64,000 nt of DNA from Companilactobacillus allii. GTDB lineage: Bacteria > Bacillota > Bacilli > Lactobacillales > Lactobacillaceae. Position numbers and translations under genes: made by a program. The notes beneath the pieces were generated by a model, which was not told where the DNA came from, did no database searches, and saw only the letters and a list, made by a program, of their open reading frames with translations. Positions within the stretch are counted from its first letter, which is position 1, and each line of letters opens with the position of its first letter. The stretch lies in NCBI RefSeq assembly GCF_001971585.1, contig NZ_CP019323.1, positions 1,168,053 to 1,232,052 on the forward strand. Direction: 5' to 3'. This document shows positions 35,933 to 44,648 of this stretch, piece by piece.

Positions 35933-37384
35933 ATGCTTAACAAATTTCAAGATATTATAAGTAAAATTTTATTGATCTGTGTTGCTATATTTACTTCAGT
36001 AGTGTTTGTTCAAATGATAATTTATTACAGTAAAACTTATTTATCGTATGAACCAGTATTTAATGTACTGGTTCTTATTTGTGCAATCATTTTGACACTT
36101 TTAGCGGCACTAGTTCTTATCAGGATTTCTGATGAGAATAAAATAAAGAATAGATTAGTTCTATACACATTGATTGCAATATTTGCAATCGTAGCAATTA
36201 TTTGGATAAATGTGGTCCCTAGCACTCAAATAAGTGATTTTAGTGCTTTTTGGCAATATTCAGCAAAGGCTCTATCCGGGAAGCCAATTACGATCACTGA
36301 CAATGATTACTTTGCTAAATGGGCCTATCAAACTGGATTCTTAGTATACGTGATGGCTGTTGTAAAGGTATTTGGCCAACATATTATAGCTATCCAGTTA
36401 TTGAATGTCTTATATCAATCATTAATATTAGTGATGATCTATAAGCTAGTTGTAAAAATATTCAATAATATCAAGATGGCTCGTTTGGCAGTATTATTAC
36501 TGATGATCGATCTCGATTGGTTTGCTTTGAATAGTCAAGCTTGTAATCAATACCTAGGAACACTGTTGTTCTTAGTCACTTTTTATCTAGTCATGTTCAA
36601 TAAATATTGGTCTTATGTACTGGCTGGTGTAACATTAGCTATTGGTAGTATTATTAGACCAATTGGTCCAGTTATTATAGCTGGAATAGTAGTGTATGGA
36701 ATTATTTATATGCTAATTAAAAATAATAAGTTTGATATTCATGCAATCTGGAAGTTATTAATAACTCTAGCCATATATTTTGCGATATTCAGTGGAGCCA
36801 GTGGACTGATCAAAGCTACAGGACTTAATGAATATGGATTAACTAATCGCGATTCCGAATGGAAATTCGTGACCGGATTGGACTATAATTCTAAGGGTGT
36901 TTATGATCAAACTATGGTGGACCAATTTGATTTGAATGCTAGTCGTAGCCAGATGAGTAAAAAAGAATATCAAATTATTGATAAACAAGTTAAGTTTCTA
37001 AATGAAAGTCCGAAGAGATGGATCAGTTTATTCTGGGCTAAAAACGCCACTTTGTGGGCTAAGCGGTCAACGGCCACGGACTTTACGGAGTTTGTGAAGA
37101 TTCATTCAGCACGTGCTACCAATATAATGAATCTATTAGCTTATGTCGGAAGTATAATTTTGATAATTTTCTCATGGATCGGTTCATTAGAATTATTCAA
37201 GAAAAAGTTTAGTAAACGTATTTATTTGTTATTATTAACATTGATGGCATATGCTGTAGTTCAATTATTGATCGAGGTTCAAGGAAGATATCGAATTGAA
37301 TTGTTACCAGTTATCACAATCCTTGGTAGCGTTGGGTTATATAAAGTAGTGAAATGGATTGACACAAAATTGAGGAGTCGATAA
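35933..37384 (+). CDS. GT-C-type membrane glycosyltransferase (ArnT/PMT-like)
   Basis: 483 aa, SD AGAGGG. About 11-12 hydrophobic segments; first extracytoplasmic loop has the acidic pair DFSAFWQYSAKALSG as expected for polyprenyl-phosphate-sugar dependent GT-C enzymes, and the second half has a soluble tail-loop (KKEYQIIDKQVKFLNESPKRW). The next gene, one base after its stop, encodes a polyprenyl-phosphate sugar transferase that would make its donor. Together they probably decorate a wall polymer. Substrate not known. Confidence 0.75.
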   Translation: MLNKFQDIISKILLICVAIFTSVVFVQMIIYYSKTYLSYEPVFNVLVLICAIILTLLAALVLIRISDENKIKNRLVLYTLIAIFAIVAIIWINVVPSTQISDFSAFWQYSAKALSGKPITITDNDYFAKWAYQTGFLVYVMAVVKVFGQHIIAIQLLNVLYQSLILVMIYKLVVKIFNNIKMARLAVLLLMIDLDWFALNSQACNQYLGTLLFLVTFYLVMFNKYWSYVLAGVTLAIGSIIRPIGPVIIAGIVVYGIIYMLIKNNKFDIHAIWKLLITLAIYFAIFSGASGLIKATGLNEYGLTNRDSEWKFVTGLDYNSKGVYDQTMVDQFDLNASRSQMSKKEYQIIDKQVKFLNESPKRWISLFWAKNATLWAKRSTATDFTEFVKIHSARATNIMNLLAYVGSIILIIFSWIGSLELFKKKFSKRIYLLLLTLMAYAVVQLLIEVQGRYRIELLPVITILGSVGLYKVVKWIDTKLRSR

Positions 37385-37385
37385 A

Positions 37386-38357
37386 TTGTTTAAGCTAAGT
37401 ATTGTTGTACCTTGTTATAACGAACAGGAAGTACTTCATGAGACAACAAAGGAATTAACACAAATCGTTAACAACCTTATTAATGAGAAAAAAATAACGG
37501 CTACCAGTAAAGTGGTGTTCGTTGATGATGGTAGTAGAGATAAGACTTGGAGTTTAATTGATGAGTATTCCAGCGAAAATGATCTGATCAGTGGTGTTAA
37601 ATTGAGTCGTAATTTTGGACATCAAGGAGCACTACTCGCTGGTGTAACAGCTGCTTCTAAGGATTCTGATGCAGTTATCACTATTGATGCTGATCTGCAA
37701 GATGATGTTAATGCGATTCCTAAAATGGTCGATAAATTTATCGAGGGCTCAGAAGTTGTCTATGGCGTTCGTAATAATCGTGATACAGATAGTTCGTTTA
37801 AACGTGGTACAGCTGAACTCTTCTACAAGTTCATGGGATGGTTAGGTGTTAAACTGGTACCTGATTCTGCTGACTTCCGCTTGATGAGTAAGCGAGCCTG
37901 TGAAGTGTTATTGAGTTATAAGGAAACGAATTTATTTTTGCGTGGAATCGTTCCAATGGTTGGTTTCAAGTCTGATAAAGTATATTATGCGAGAAAAGAA
38001 AGATTCGCTGGAGAATCAAAATATCCACTAAAAAAGATGATAAAGTTTGCGGCAGACGGAATTACGTCATTTTCAATTGTTCCTATTAAGATGATAATGG
38101 GATTAGGATTTTTTATAGTGTTGATCAGTATCTTCTTACTGATATATACCATTGTCCAAAAGATAAACGGACAAGTTGTATCTGGTTGGCCATCAATGAT
38201 GATCTCGATTTGGGCACTTGGTGGAGTACAACTGATCTGTATTAGTGTGATTGGTGAGTACGTTGGTAAGATATTCAGTGAAGTTAAGCACCGTCCAAGA
38301 TTTACTATTGAACGAGATATTTATACAGAGAAAACTTTGAAAGAAAATAAGAGGTAG
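37386..38357 (+). CDS. GT2 polyprenyl-phosphate glycosyltransferase (GtrB/CsbB-like)
   Basis: 323 aa, TTG start with SD GAGGAG. Cytoplasmic GT-A domain: LSIVVPCYNEQEVL, VFVDDGSRDKTW, DADLQDDVNAIPKM with the metal-binding DAD, SADFRLMSKRA, ERFAGESKYPLKKM. Two C-terminal TM segments (about 238-260 and 272-296). Transfers a sugar from UDP-sugar to undecaprenyl phosphate for flipping and use by GT-C or YfhO-type partners, as the adjacent gene and the one at 20246. Confidence 0.9.
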   Translation: MFKLSIVVPCYNEQEVLHETTKELTQIVNNLINEKKITATSKVVFVDDGSRDKTWSLIDEYSSENDLISGVKLSRNFGHQGALLAGVTAASKDSDAVITIDADLQDDVNAIPKMVDKFIEGSEVVYGVRNNRDTDSSFKRGTAELFYKFMGWLGVKLVPDSADFRLMSKRACEVLLSYKETNLFLRGIVPMVGFKSDKVYYARKERFAGESKYPLKKMIKFAADGITSFSIVPIKMIMGLGFFIVLISIFLLIYTIVQKINGQVVSGWPSMMISIWALGGVQLICISVIGEYVGKIFSEVKHRPRFTIERDIYTEKTLKENKR

Positions 38358-38363
38358 TTATTT

Positions 38364-38795
38364 ATGAATGCAGCACAAAAGAAGGCCATGGTTTATGGCA
38401 ATTTGATCAATAACACAGTTCAATCTATTCAAGATGAACAAGACAAGTTGAATCCAGAATTTGAAACATTGAGAAAAGCCTTGGATCGTGATCAGATCGA
38501 ACGTATTGATTCTGTTGAATATACAAAGATTATGCATGACTTCAAAAAGGGAACAGATTCTTATCAAGATCTATTGACCAAACTACAAAAGGCCAAGGCA
38601 CCAGCAAGATACATGGGAACACACATGTCTTTAGTAGCAGCGTTCAAAAAGTACGTTGAAGGTTGTACTGAAATGACTGAAAGTATTGGTGAAGATCAAA
38701 AAATCGATCGTGAGAAATTCAATAATGCTGAGAAAGTCCAAGATGAAAACATGGACAAGTTCTCTAAGTACATGCAAAAGATGACTGAAATTTAA
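38364..38795 (+). CDS. conserved hypothetical helical protein
   Basis: 143 aa, charged and almost entirely helical, with Lys/Glu-rich heptads; no signal peptide or TM. Contains PARYMGTHMSLVAAFKKYVE and a Met-rich tail. No family recognised. Six bases after the GT2 stop and overlapping the SprT-like gene by one base, so co-expressed with both; function cannot be inferred from that. Confidence 0.7.
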   Translation: MNAAQKKAMVYGNLINNTVQSIQDEQDKLNPEFETLRKALDRDQIERIDSVEYTKIMHDFKKGTDSYQDLLTKLQKAKAPARYMGTHMSLVAAFKKYVEGCTEMTESIGEDQKIDREKFNNAEKVQDENMDKFSKYMQKMTEI

Positions 38796-39256
38796 TGAAC
38801 AATGAAGATCTAACTAGATTAATACAAAAGGTTTCCCAAGATAATTTTGGGAAACCTTTTGTTCACAAAGCCTTTTTTAATAATAGATTGCGTACTACCG
38901 GTGGAAGGTTTCATTTGAAAGATCGGCATATAGATATTAATCCTAAGGTGTATCAACAATATGGAACAGAAGAGTTAGTTGGTGTTATTAAACATGAACT
39001 GTGCCATTATCACTTGTATAACGCAGGGATGCCATCACAACACAAAAGCCGAGAATTCAAAGTTTTGTTGAAGCAAGTGGGTGGATCTAGATTTGCACCA
39101 CCATTGAATAATTCGAATAAACATAAGACCCTTCATATATATGAGTGTTCCAATTGCCATACAGTTTATCAACGTGTTAGAAAGATAGATACTAGACGAT
39201 TCGTCTGTGGAAAATGCCGTGGTAAATTAAAATTCATTAAAGATATCAATATTTAA
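38795..39256 (+). CDS. SprT-like zinc metalloprotein
   Basis: 153 aa. HExxH motif HELCH at 67-71 after the typical TTGGRFHLKDRHIDINPKVY, followed by HYHLYNAGMPSQHKSREFK, and a C-terminal zinc ribbon with CSNC and CGKC. The SprT family (YdcK in Bacillus) is related to Spartan proteases; the bacterial role is poorly known. ATG overlaps the previous stop. Length agrees with the lactobacillus family. Confidence 0.9.
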   Translation: MNNEDLTRLIQKVSQDNFGKPFVHKAFFNNRLRTTGGRFHLKDRHIDINPKVYQQYGTEELVGVIKHELCHYHLYNAGMPSQHKSREFKVLLKQVGGSRFAPPLNNSNKHKTLHIYECSNCHTVYQRVRKIDTRRFVCGKCRGKLKFIKDINI

Positions 39257-39317
39257 TTACTTTAATTAAACTTATACTTGATATTGAAATTAATGAACTG
39301 TAGAATATTACTTGTAC

Positions 39318-39403
39318 GCGGGTATGGCGGAATTGGCAGACGCGCAAGACTAAGGATCTTGTGGAGAATTATCTCCGTGGAAGTTCGAATCTTCTTACCC
39401 GCA
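39318..39403 (+). tRNA. tRNA-Leu (AAG)
   Basis: Acceptor GCGGGTA pairs with TACCCGC, discriminator A; anticodon loop CTAAGGA gives AAG, which needs A34-to-inosine editing; long type II variable arm; T-loop AGTTCGAATCT. 86 nt, no encoded CCA. Confidence 0.95.
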
Positions 39404-39418
39404 TAAATAAGTATTAAA

Positions 39419-39452
39419 AGAGACTTACTATATTAAAGTAAGTCTTTTTTTT
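39419..39452 (+). terminator. terminator after tRNA-Leu
   Basis: AGACTTACT / AGTAAGTCT with a 7-nt AT loop, followed by eight Ts. Confidence 0.9.
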
Positions 39453-39578
39453 ATATCCAAAATGTACAATAATTATAATATTAAAGCAAATATTTAATTT
39501 GTTGTATACATATTTTTTGTATTTTGACATTATCCTGTCTAATATTGATTGTAGTCTAAGATAAAGGAAGACAGAAAA

Positions 39579-40088
39579 GTGAAAAATAAAACTATTATTA
39601 CAATGATAATAGCTTTTCTCGTTATGAGCTTTTCTTCACTACAGTATAATACGGTGCAAGCTGAATCAGTAACTGGTGCAGGTTATCTTGCCGAAGTAAG
39701 TTCAAACCCAGGAAAGCTATATAATTCTTCAGATGAATATATTGGGAAAACATTACCGTATGGCAGCAAATGGAAGGTAGGTAAAGTCTTAGATGTCAAT
39801 GGAATACAATTATTTAGAGTTGGATATGATGAATATCTAAGTTCAAAAGACAGTTATCGTTATCAATTACGCCCAGAAGTAATTGAAGTGGAAGATCCTA
39901 GTGGTGAGGTTGATGTTTATAATCACAACTTTGTTGAAAGCACATCCTTAGCATTGAAATCGGACACTTATTGGTATTCTGATACTGTTATCTACACATC
40001 TTCTGGTATGCCATTTGTCAGAGTAGCTACAGGTGAGTATGTTCCAATGTATGAAGTTATCTCACAGAGTTTTACTGAGTCATTTTAA
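39579..40088 (+). CDS. small secreted SLAP-like surface protein A
   Basis: 169 aa, GTG start. Signal peptide residues 1-28 (TIITMIIAFLVMSFSS, cleavage after VQA). The mature part holds two SLAP-like units: 'KLYNSSDEYIGKTL..GSKWKV..FRVGYDEYLS' and 'VDVYNHNFVES..L.SDTYWYS..FVRVATGEYVPM'. Such modules bind wall polymers in S-layer-associated proteins. About 40% alike over its length to the next gene's product, with identical order of motifs (RPEVIEV, VYNHNF, YTSSGMPF). Own terminator downstream. Confidence 0.8.
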   Translation: MKNKTIITMIIAFLVMSFSSLQYNTVQAESVTGAGYLAEVSSNPGKLYNSSDEYIGKTLPYGSKWKVGKVLDVNGIQLFRVGYDEYLSSKDSYRYQLRPEVIEVEDPSGEVDVYNHNFVESTSLALKSDTYWYSDTVIYTSSGMPFVRVATGEYVPMYEVISQSFTESF

Positions 40089-40117
40089 ATCTAATAAAAA
40101 AATAAAATTAAATAATA

Positions 40118-40160
40118 AAAAAGCATGAAATCGTTTTAAATTGCGATTTCATGCTTTTTA
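40118..40160 (+). terminator. terminator after SLAP-like gene A
   Basis: AAAAAGCATGAAATCG pairs with CGATTTCATGCTTTTT, loop TTTTAAATTG. Symmetric, so may work in both directions. Confidence 0.9.
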
Positions 40161-40399
40161 ATTCAAATTATTAAAAAATTAATAATAATAAGTAGACCGT
40201 TTGTATTGTAATTGTTTAGTAAATTTTGTACTATAAGGGTAACAATAATATAAGGCAAAATGCCAATTGCCAACAAATAGTTATTGTGTGTGATTTGCTT
40301 AAGTTTTAAGTTCTATGCCAGTAGAACTTTTTGTGTACTTGAATTTGTGTGTTTTTTTAATATCTAAAAATAAAATAATATATATACGGGGAAACTATT
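40161..40399. other. intergenic region between SLAP-like genes
   Basis: AT-rich, with the hairpin at 40308 and an apparent SD GGGGAAA before 40400. No open frame of interest. The promoter of gene B must lie here or upstream. Confidence 0.4.
40308..40334 (+). terminator. hairpin with TGCCAG loop, copy A
   Basis: AAGTTCTA-TGCCAG-TAGAACTT followed by TTT. Located about 65 bases upstream of SLAP-like gene B, so it could be a leader attenuator. Same hairpin recurs at 40986. Confidence 0.6.
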
Positions 40400-40915
40400 A
40401 TGAAAAAAAATGCGATTGTTTTATTAGCTATGGCATTATTTAGTACAAGTGCTGCAGTTGTGCCAGCAACTACAACAGAAGCTAAGAGCGTTAGCTCTAG
40501 TTATAAGGTCGAAGTAAGTACAGATTCTGATTCCGATGCTACTTTATATAATGCATCAGGTGACCAGACAAGTAATACTGTATCTGACAGCAGCAAGTGG
40601 TCAGTAAGTAACATTTCCAATATTAACGGTAAAGATTATTACAAAGTTTCATCAGACGGTTATATCAGTTCCGATGATAGCTTTTTATACAAAAAACGCC
40701 CCGAAGTTATAAAGGTAGCCACAGACCATGAGGTCTCTGTTTACAATCATAAGTTCGAGGAGAGTACTAAAGTCAAATTAGAAGCAGGTAGTAAGTGGTA
40801 CTCAGATAGTTCTATTTATACATCTGCCGGTATGCCATTCTTAAGAGTAGCTCCGGATACATATGTCGCTATGTTTGATGTTGTTGAACAATCATTTACT
40901 TCTTCTGTAAATTAA
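40400..40915 (+). CDS. small secreted SLAP-like surface protein B
   Basis: 171 aa, ATG after GGGGAAA. Signal peptide to about residue 28 (AIVLLAMALFSTSAAVVPA, cleavage TEA/K). Two SLAP-like units as in protein A (YKVSSDGYISS; VYNHKFEES...FLRVAPDTYVAMF). The first unit is Ser/Asp-rich. Tandem paralogue of the 39579 gene, with its own leader and terminators, so probably regulated separately. Confidence 0.8.
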   Translation: MKKNAIVLLAMALFSTSAAVVPATTTEAKSVSSSYKVEVSTDSDSDATLYNASGDQTSNTVSDSSKWSVSNISNINGKDYYKVSSDGYISSDDSFLYKKRPEVIKVATDHEVSVYNHKFEESTKVKLEAGSKWYSDSSIYTSAGMPFLRVAPDTYVAMFDVVEQSFTSSVN

Positions 40916-40944
40916 TTTAATTTCTATTTATGTTTTGTGTGTGT

Positions 40945-40980
40945 GATATTCACAGTGCCAGCTGTGAATATCTTTTTTTT
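40945..40980 (+). terminator. terminator after SLAP-like gene B, TGCCAG loop
   Basis: GATATTCACAG-TGCCAG-CTGTGAATATC with a following T-run of eight or more. Perfect 11-bp stem, with the same hexaloop as the flanking hairpins. Confidence 0.9.
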
Positions 40981-40985
40981 TGCTT

Positions 40986-41011
40986 AAGTTCTATGCCAGT
41001 AGAACTTTTGA
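40986..41011 (+). terminator. hairpin with TGCCAG loop, copy B
   Basis: AAGTTCTA-TGCCAG-TAGAACTT-TT, identical to copy A at 40308, preceded by TGCTTAAG and followed by ATTTGTGTGTTT in both. Five bases after the preceding terminator's T-run. Confidence 0.7.
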
Positions 41012-41279
41012 TGTATCTCTTATTTGTGTGTTTATATATACGAGGTATCTATCTTTATTACAGTTACTATAGTACTATCATTTGCTCGATAGTTTTGTTC
41101 ACATTTTGTAAGAGACTTTTTCCTAAAGTGAAATAAATATAAAATCCCTTATTCGGAAGATAAATATAAGAGTTTCTTATAATGTTCTTAGCTTATTTTA
41201 AATACATAAATATAAATTGTATATTATTATTTACGGGGAACGGGAAATTCTAAGTTAAAAACGAGAGGGAGTATACAAA
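41012..41279. other. intergenic region upstream of the arylsulfotransferase gene
   Basis: AT-rich; no plausible gene seen. A frame at 40930-41136 is Cys/Leu-rich and overlaps two terminators, so it is not taken as real. The SD AGAGGGAG precedes the next start. Confidence 0.4.
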
Positions 41280-42938
41280 TTGAGGAAGAAGCTAGCTTTT
41301 ATAGCTACTTTTTTGGCGTGCTTTTCGCTAATTGCAGTAGCCTGCTCTAAAACTAGTTCTAAAAGTGACAATGGTAAGATTTTGAGTACTGCTCAGATTA
41401 AGAAGAATATTGGCTCAAAGCTGATTACGACCAGAGAGAGTGCGCAGGATCCTTTAACCAAGAAGTATAAGAAAATCGTTAAGGATACATCTTACACGTT
41501 TGATAATCCATATGTTAAGTTGAATCCATACAAGACTTCACCACTGACTGCATTGGTTATCTTTTACACTGATAAGAATGCCAAAGTAAGCTATACAGTT
41601 GAAGGCGAAAGTGACGATACTAGTATCACAAATACAGTGAATGGTGATTATTCAAAGACTCATCAAGTTCCAGTAGTTGGTTTATATGCGAACAAAACTA
41701 ACAAAGTTACTGTAAATATTACATATGAAGATGGAACTACTGATAGTAAAGAAATAGAAATCAAGACGGATTCACTTCCTAAGTATGTTAAGAATGCAAC
41801 TATCACAGTTAAGAATACTGATAAGTCCAAGATGGATATTGGTGACAATAAGTTGACTATTATTAATAGAACAACTAAGGAACCGTTTGCCATTGATGCT
41901 GATGGAAACGTTAGATGGTATTCAACTAATTATTCACAACATACAATAGAACAAATCTCTAATGGTCATATGTTGATTTTGACTAAGAAAAAGGAAAGTT
42001 CAAAAGTTTACAATGATTTAATTGAAACTGATGTTCTAGGAAGAGTTTATAAGGAATACAGTTTTGACCCCGGTACAAAATATAATGATAGTGGTAATTC
42101 CAAAGATGAAACAACTGTGATCCATCACGATTTGGTGGAATTACCAAACCACGACATCCTAGCAACTGTTAGTGACGGATCCAAGTACAAAGAAGATGTC
42201 ATGGTTCAGATCTCTCATAAGACGGGTAAAGTAGTCAAAGTTATTGACCTTAAAAAGATACTACCTAGTTCAATGTATAAGAATTATAAAGCCGGATCTG
42301 ATAACAAGGTTGACTGGTTCCATCAAAATGCAGTCGATTATGATTCTTCCGATAACAGTATTATGATATCTGGTCGTAATCAGGATATGATCATGAAACT
42401 TGATTATAAGACTGATAAGATTATTTGGATTTATAGTGGTAAGAAAAAAGCCACTTGGCCAAAGAAATATCGTGATAAGATATTGACCCCAACACAAGGA
42501 ACAACAATCACCGGCGGTCAACATGGATTGTATCTATTGAAACATGATGGTGACAGTGAAGATATTATTCTTTATGACAACAATATCGATGTTACAAATG
42601 GAAATAAGAAGACATCTGGTAAGTATTCACAGGCAGTTGAATATAATATTGATACTAAGAATATGACAATCGATCAAACTTGGTCATATGGTAAGAGTCT
42701 AGGCAAAGCTAACTTTACAAGTATCATTGGTTATGCCGAAAGAGAATCAAATGGTAATACGTTGGTTGACTTCGGATTTAAAGATAATGGTAAGGAAAGT
42801 AATATTATCGAAGTAGATTCATCAGGTAATCAAGTGTTTAATGTGACTGTTAAAAATTCCGCTTCCAAAGCATATGCTTATCGTGCATATAGAGTTCCGT
42901 TCTATTCATCAAGTTATGTCTTTGATGTTAATGATTAA
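41280..42938 (+). CDS. lipoprotein of the arylsulfotransferase (ASST) family
   Basis: 552 aa, TTG start after GAGAGGGAG. Signal peptide with lipobox IAVAC, Cys22. Residues 70-170 are an N-terminal beta domain (KVSYTVEGESDDTS, NKVTVNITYEDGTTDSKEI); the rest is a six-bladed propeller of the ASST type with His motifs VIHHDLVELPNHDI, DWFHQNAVDYDSSDN, ISGRNQDMIMKLDY and TTITGGQHGLYLL. ASSTs move sulfate between phenolic compounds; the catalytic His cannot be assigned with certainty. Surface-anchored. Single gene, followed by structured repeat copy 3. Confidence 0.82.
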   Translation: MRKKLAFIATFLACFSLIAVACSKTSSKSDNGKILSTAQIKKNIGSKLITTRESAQDPLTKKYKKIVKDTSYTFDNPYVKLNPYKTSPLTALVIFYTDKNAKVSYTVEGESDDTSITNTVNGDYSKTHQVPVVGLYANKTNKVTVNITYEDGTTDSKEIEIKTDSLPKYVKNATITVKNTDKSKMDIGDNKLTIINRTTKEPFAIDADGNVRWYSTNYSQHTIEQISNGHMLILTKKKESSKVYNDLIETDVLGRVYKEYSFDPGTKYNDSGNSKDETTVIHHDLVELPNHDILATVSDGSKYKEDVMVQISHKTGKVVKVIDLKKILPSSMYKNYKAGSDNKVDWFHQNAVDYDSSDNSIMISGRNQDMIMKLDYKTDKIIWIYSGKKKATWPKKYRDKILTPTQGTTITGGQHGLYLLKHDGDSEDIILYDNNIDVTNGNKKTSGKYSQAVEYNIDTKNMTIDQTWSYGKSLGKANFTSIIGYAERESNGNTLVDFGFKDNGKESNIIEVDSSGNQVFNVTVKNSASKAYAYRAYRVPFYSSSYVFDVND

Positions 42939-42942
42939 AAGA

Positions 42943-43056
42943 GTGTGAAAATACGCGTTTAACTTTCGAGTATAATGCAAAAAGCAAGTAGATATTCACG
43001 TAAGTGGATGTCTACTTGCTTTTTTATTAAACGGAAAAAGTTGCGTTTTTTCACAC
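42943..43056 (+). repeat. structured repeat element, copy 3 (after the ASST gene)
   Basis: Outer arms 42943-42956 and 43043-43056 pair at 13 of 14. Inner motif AACTTTCG / CGGAAAAAGTT corresponds to the bulged stem of copies 1 and 2. The inner hairpin is the longest of the three, with GCAAGTAGA..TTCAC-GTAA-GTGGA..TCTACTTGC, closing on a GNRA loop, and its right arm ends in six Ts, so here it can also act as a terminator between the two convergent genes. Confidence 0.8.
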
Positions 43057-43105
43057 GTTTTCACTGCAAGTTTGAGTAGAAAAATTGTTCTGTCGCACTC
43101 TCTTT

Positions 43106-44479
43106 TTATTTATTAATTTTACTTTGAACCTGTTTATCAAAGGCATACATGAAAAAGTAATTAGATTTATATTTGCTCTTGTTTACGATTTTTAATGCGT
43201 CAGTCCAGTCAGCGTAACTGATGGGCTTAACTGGATTATCTTTGTGTATTATATAATAAGCTTTAAACATCGGATCATTAGAAGTGTCATTAGACCAGAT
43301 ATAATCAGTGTTTTTATACGAAGGTATGTAATACGTCTTACGATTTGCGGTTGTCTGAAATCCGGAATAGTTTATAGCAATATTGAAGGTATTGCCGTAA
43401 TCATTTGCAATATAATCAAATTTTAATCCGACGGCGATCAAGGCAATGGTGATAATAGGGAAGAGATATTTTTGATAGGCATCTAGTAAGATATCCAGAT
43501 TGATTGCTACTAGTGCAGTACCAAAAGCGTAGGCTGCAAAGATACATCTTGAACCAAATGGAGAGATGACTATAAAGGGAACAACAGAAACTACACCAGA
43601 TAGGATCAATCCAATATTTGTGATGGCTTGTTTTTTATTGCTTAAGCGATATGAGAAAAATGCTGCCACTAATGCTGCAATAATAATTATTCCAAAGCCG
43701 ATAATGATATGAGAAGCTGAAAAATAGTTCTGGAAATAAGTTAAAAGGGTATCTTCCGTACCATTGACGTGTCGATAAGCGTCACTACCAATTAGGATTT
43801 TTAGGTAGGCTCCATTGATGAACATTAAGATAGCGCCTAAAAAGTTACCACCCATAATCACATAAATGATTTTTTTGAATGAAGCACTGAATCTTTTTCT
43901 GAATAATAACCAAACGAGTAAGATATTGAAGCAATTTAGTAAGGTAATATGTTCGGCAAAAAATTGAGCAAATAGTGCAGCAAAGAAAATCAGAAGTGTC
44001 GATGTTCTTAGGTATTTGCTATTTTTATTATCGATATTTTTAACGACTAAATATAATAGAAATAATGGGAAAACCACACTAGGTACGTAGTTAGCAAATC
44101 CTGAGTGCCAACCCCAAATTTGTCTGAAGATCAACTTTGGTGCTAGTAGGAACATTAATGTTGTGATTCCGGCTGAAATCAATCCAATATTATTAGTAGG
44201 ACGGATCTCTTCACGTATTTTTTGAATTAAATAAATAATCAATGTTGGGAAAGTTCCGTAAGCTAGAAACGCGATGAACTTGAATTTCATCATGGAGATT
44301 ATCAATAGATCTCCCAGGTATCTACCATCGTAATATGTGAAATTACCACTCTGGAAGTATTGTCTACCCCAGCCACTCCACCAGTTTAAGTCATCTCCAA
44401 CCATAGGCATCCAATAACCAATCAAGGCAAAAATCAAGAAAATAATAACATAAAAGCTCAATCTAACAGTTCTTTTCAT
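43106..44479 (-). CDS. polytopic membrane protein (DUF6056-like)
   Basis: 457 aa from ATG 44479; an in-frame ATG nine bases upstream is too near the SD AAGGATGG. About 10-11 TM segments; after TM1 comes GYWMPMVGDDLNWWSGWGRQ with the acidic pair typical of GT-C-like 'DUF6056' proteins, then YYDGRYLGDLL. The C-terminal about 80 residues are extracytoplasmic. Glycosyltransferase-like function is possible from fold; no direct evidence. Convergent to the ASST gene. Confidence 0.7.
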   Translation of the reverse strand: MKRTVRLSFYVIIFLIFALIGYWMPMVGDDLNWWSGWGRQYFQSGNFTYYDGRYLGDLLIISMMKFKFIAFLAYGTFPTLIIYLIQKIREEIRPTNNIGLISAGITTLMFLLAPKLIFRQIWGWHSGFANYVPSVVFPLFLLYLVVKNIDNKNSKYLRTSTLLIFFAALFAQFFAEHITLLNCFNILLVWLLFRKRFSASFKKIIYVIMGGNFLGAILMFINGAYLKILIGSDAYRHVNGTEDTLLTYFQNYFSASHIIIGFGIIIIAALVAAFFSYRLSNKKQAITNIGLILSGVVSVVPFIVISPFGSRCIFAAYAFGTALVAINLDILLDAYQKYLFPIITIALIAVGLKFDYIANDYGNTFNIAINYSGFQTTANRKTYYIPSYKNTDYIWSNDTSNDPMFKAYYIIHKDNPVKPISYADWTDALKIVNKSKYKSNYFFMYAFDKQVQSKINK

Positions 44480-44583
44480 AGTGTCCATCCTTGCATATTT
44501 TAACTAAATACTATTATCAACATCATAGCTGTTAATTTGAACTCAAGCAATAATTGTTTTATTGATATGCATCATATTAATAA

Positions 44584-44630
44584 TTGAATAATTTTATTCG
44601 TATGTTAGAATACTATTGCAAACGATTACA
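44584..44630 (+). promoter_or_regulatory. promoter and LacI/CcpA-type operator of rbsDK
   Basis: -35 TTGAAT (44584), 16-bp spacer, -10 TAGAAT (44606). TGCAAACGATTACA at 44617-44630 matches the cre consensus at 12 of 14 and lies at the likely start site, so CcpA or an RbsR-type repressor could block here. Confidence 0.55.
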
Positions 44631-44648
44631 GAAAAAGGTGAAGATTTC

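Noticed and set aside
40930-41136. 68-codon Cys/Leu-rich frame after SLAP-like gene B
   Set aside because: Runs through two terminator hairpins and lacks an SD.
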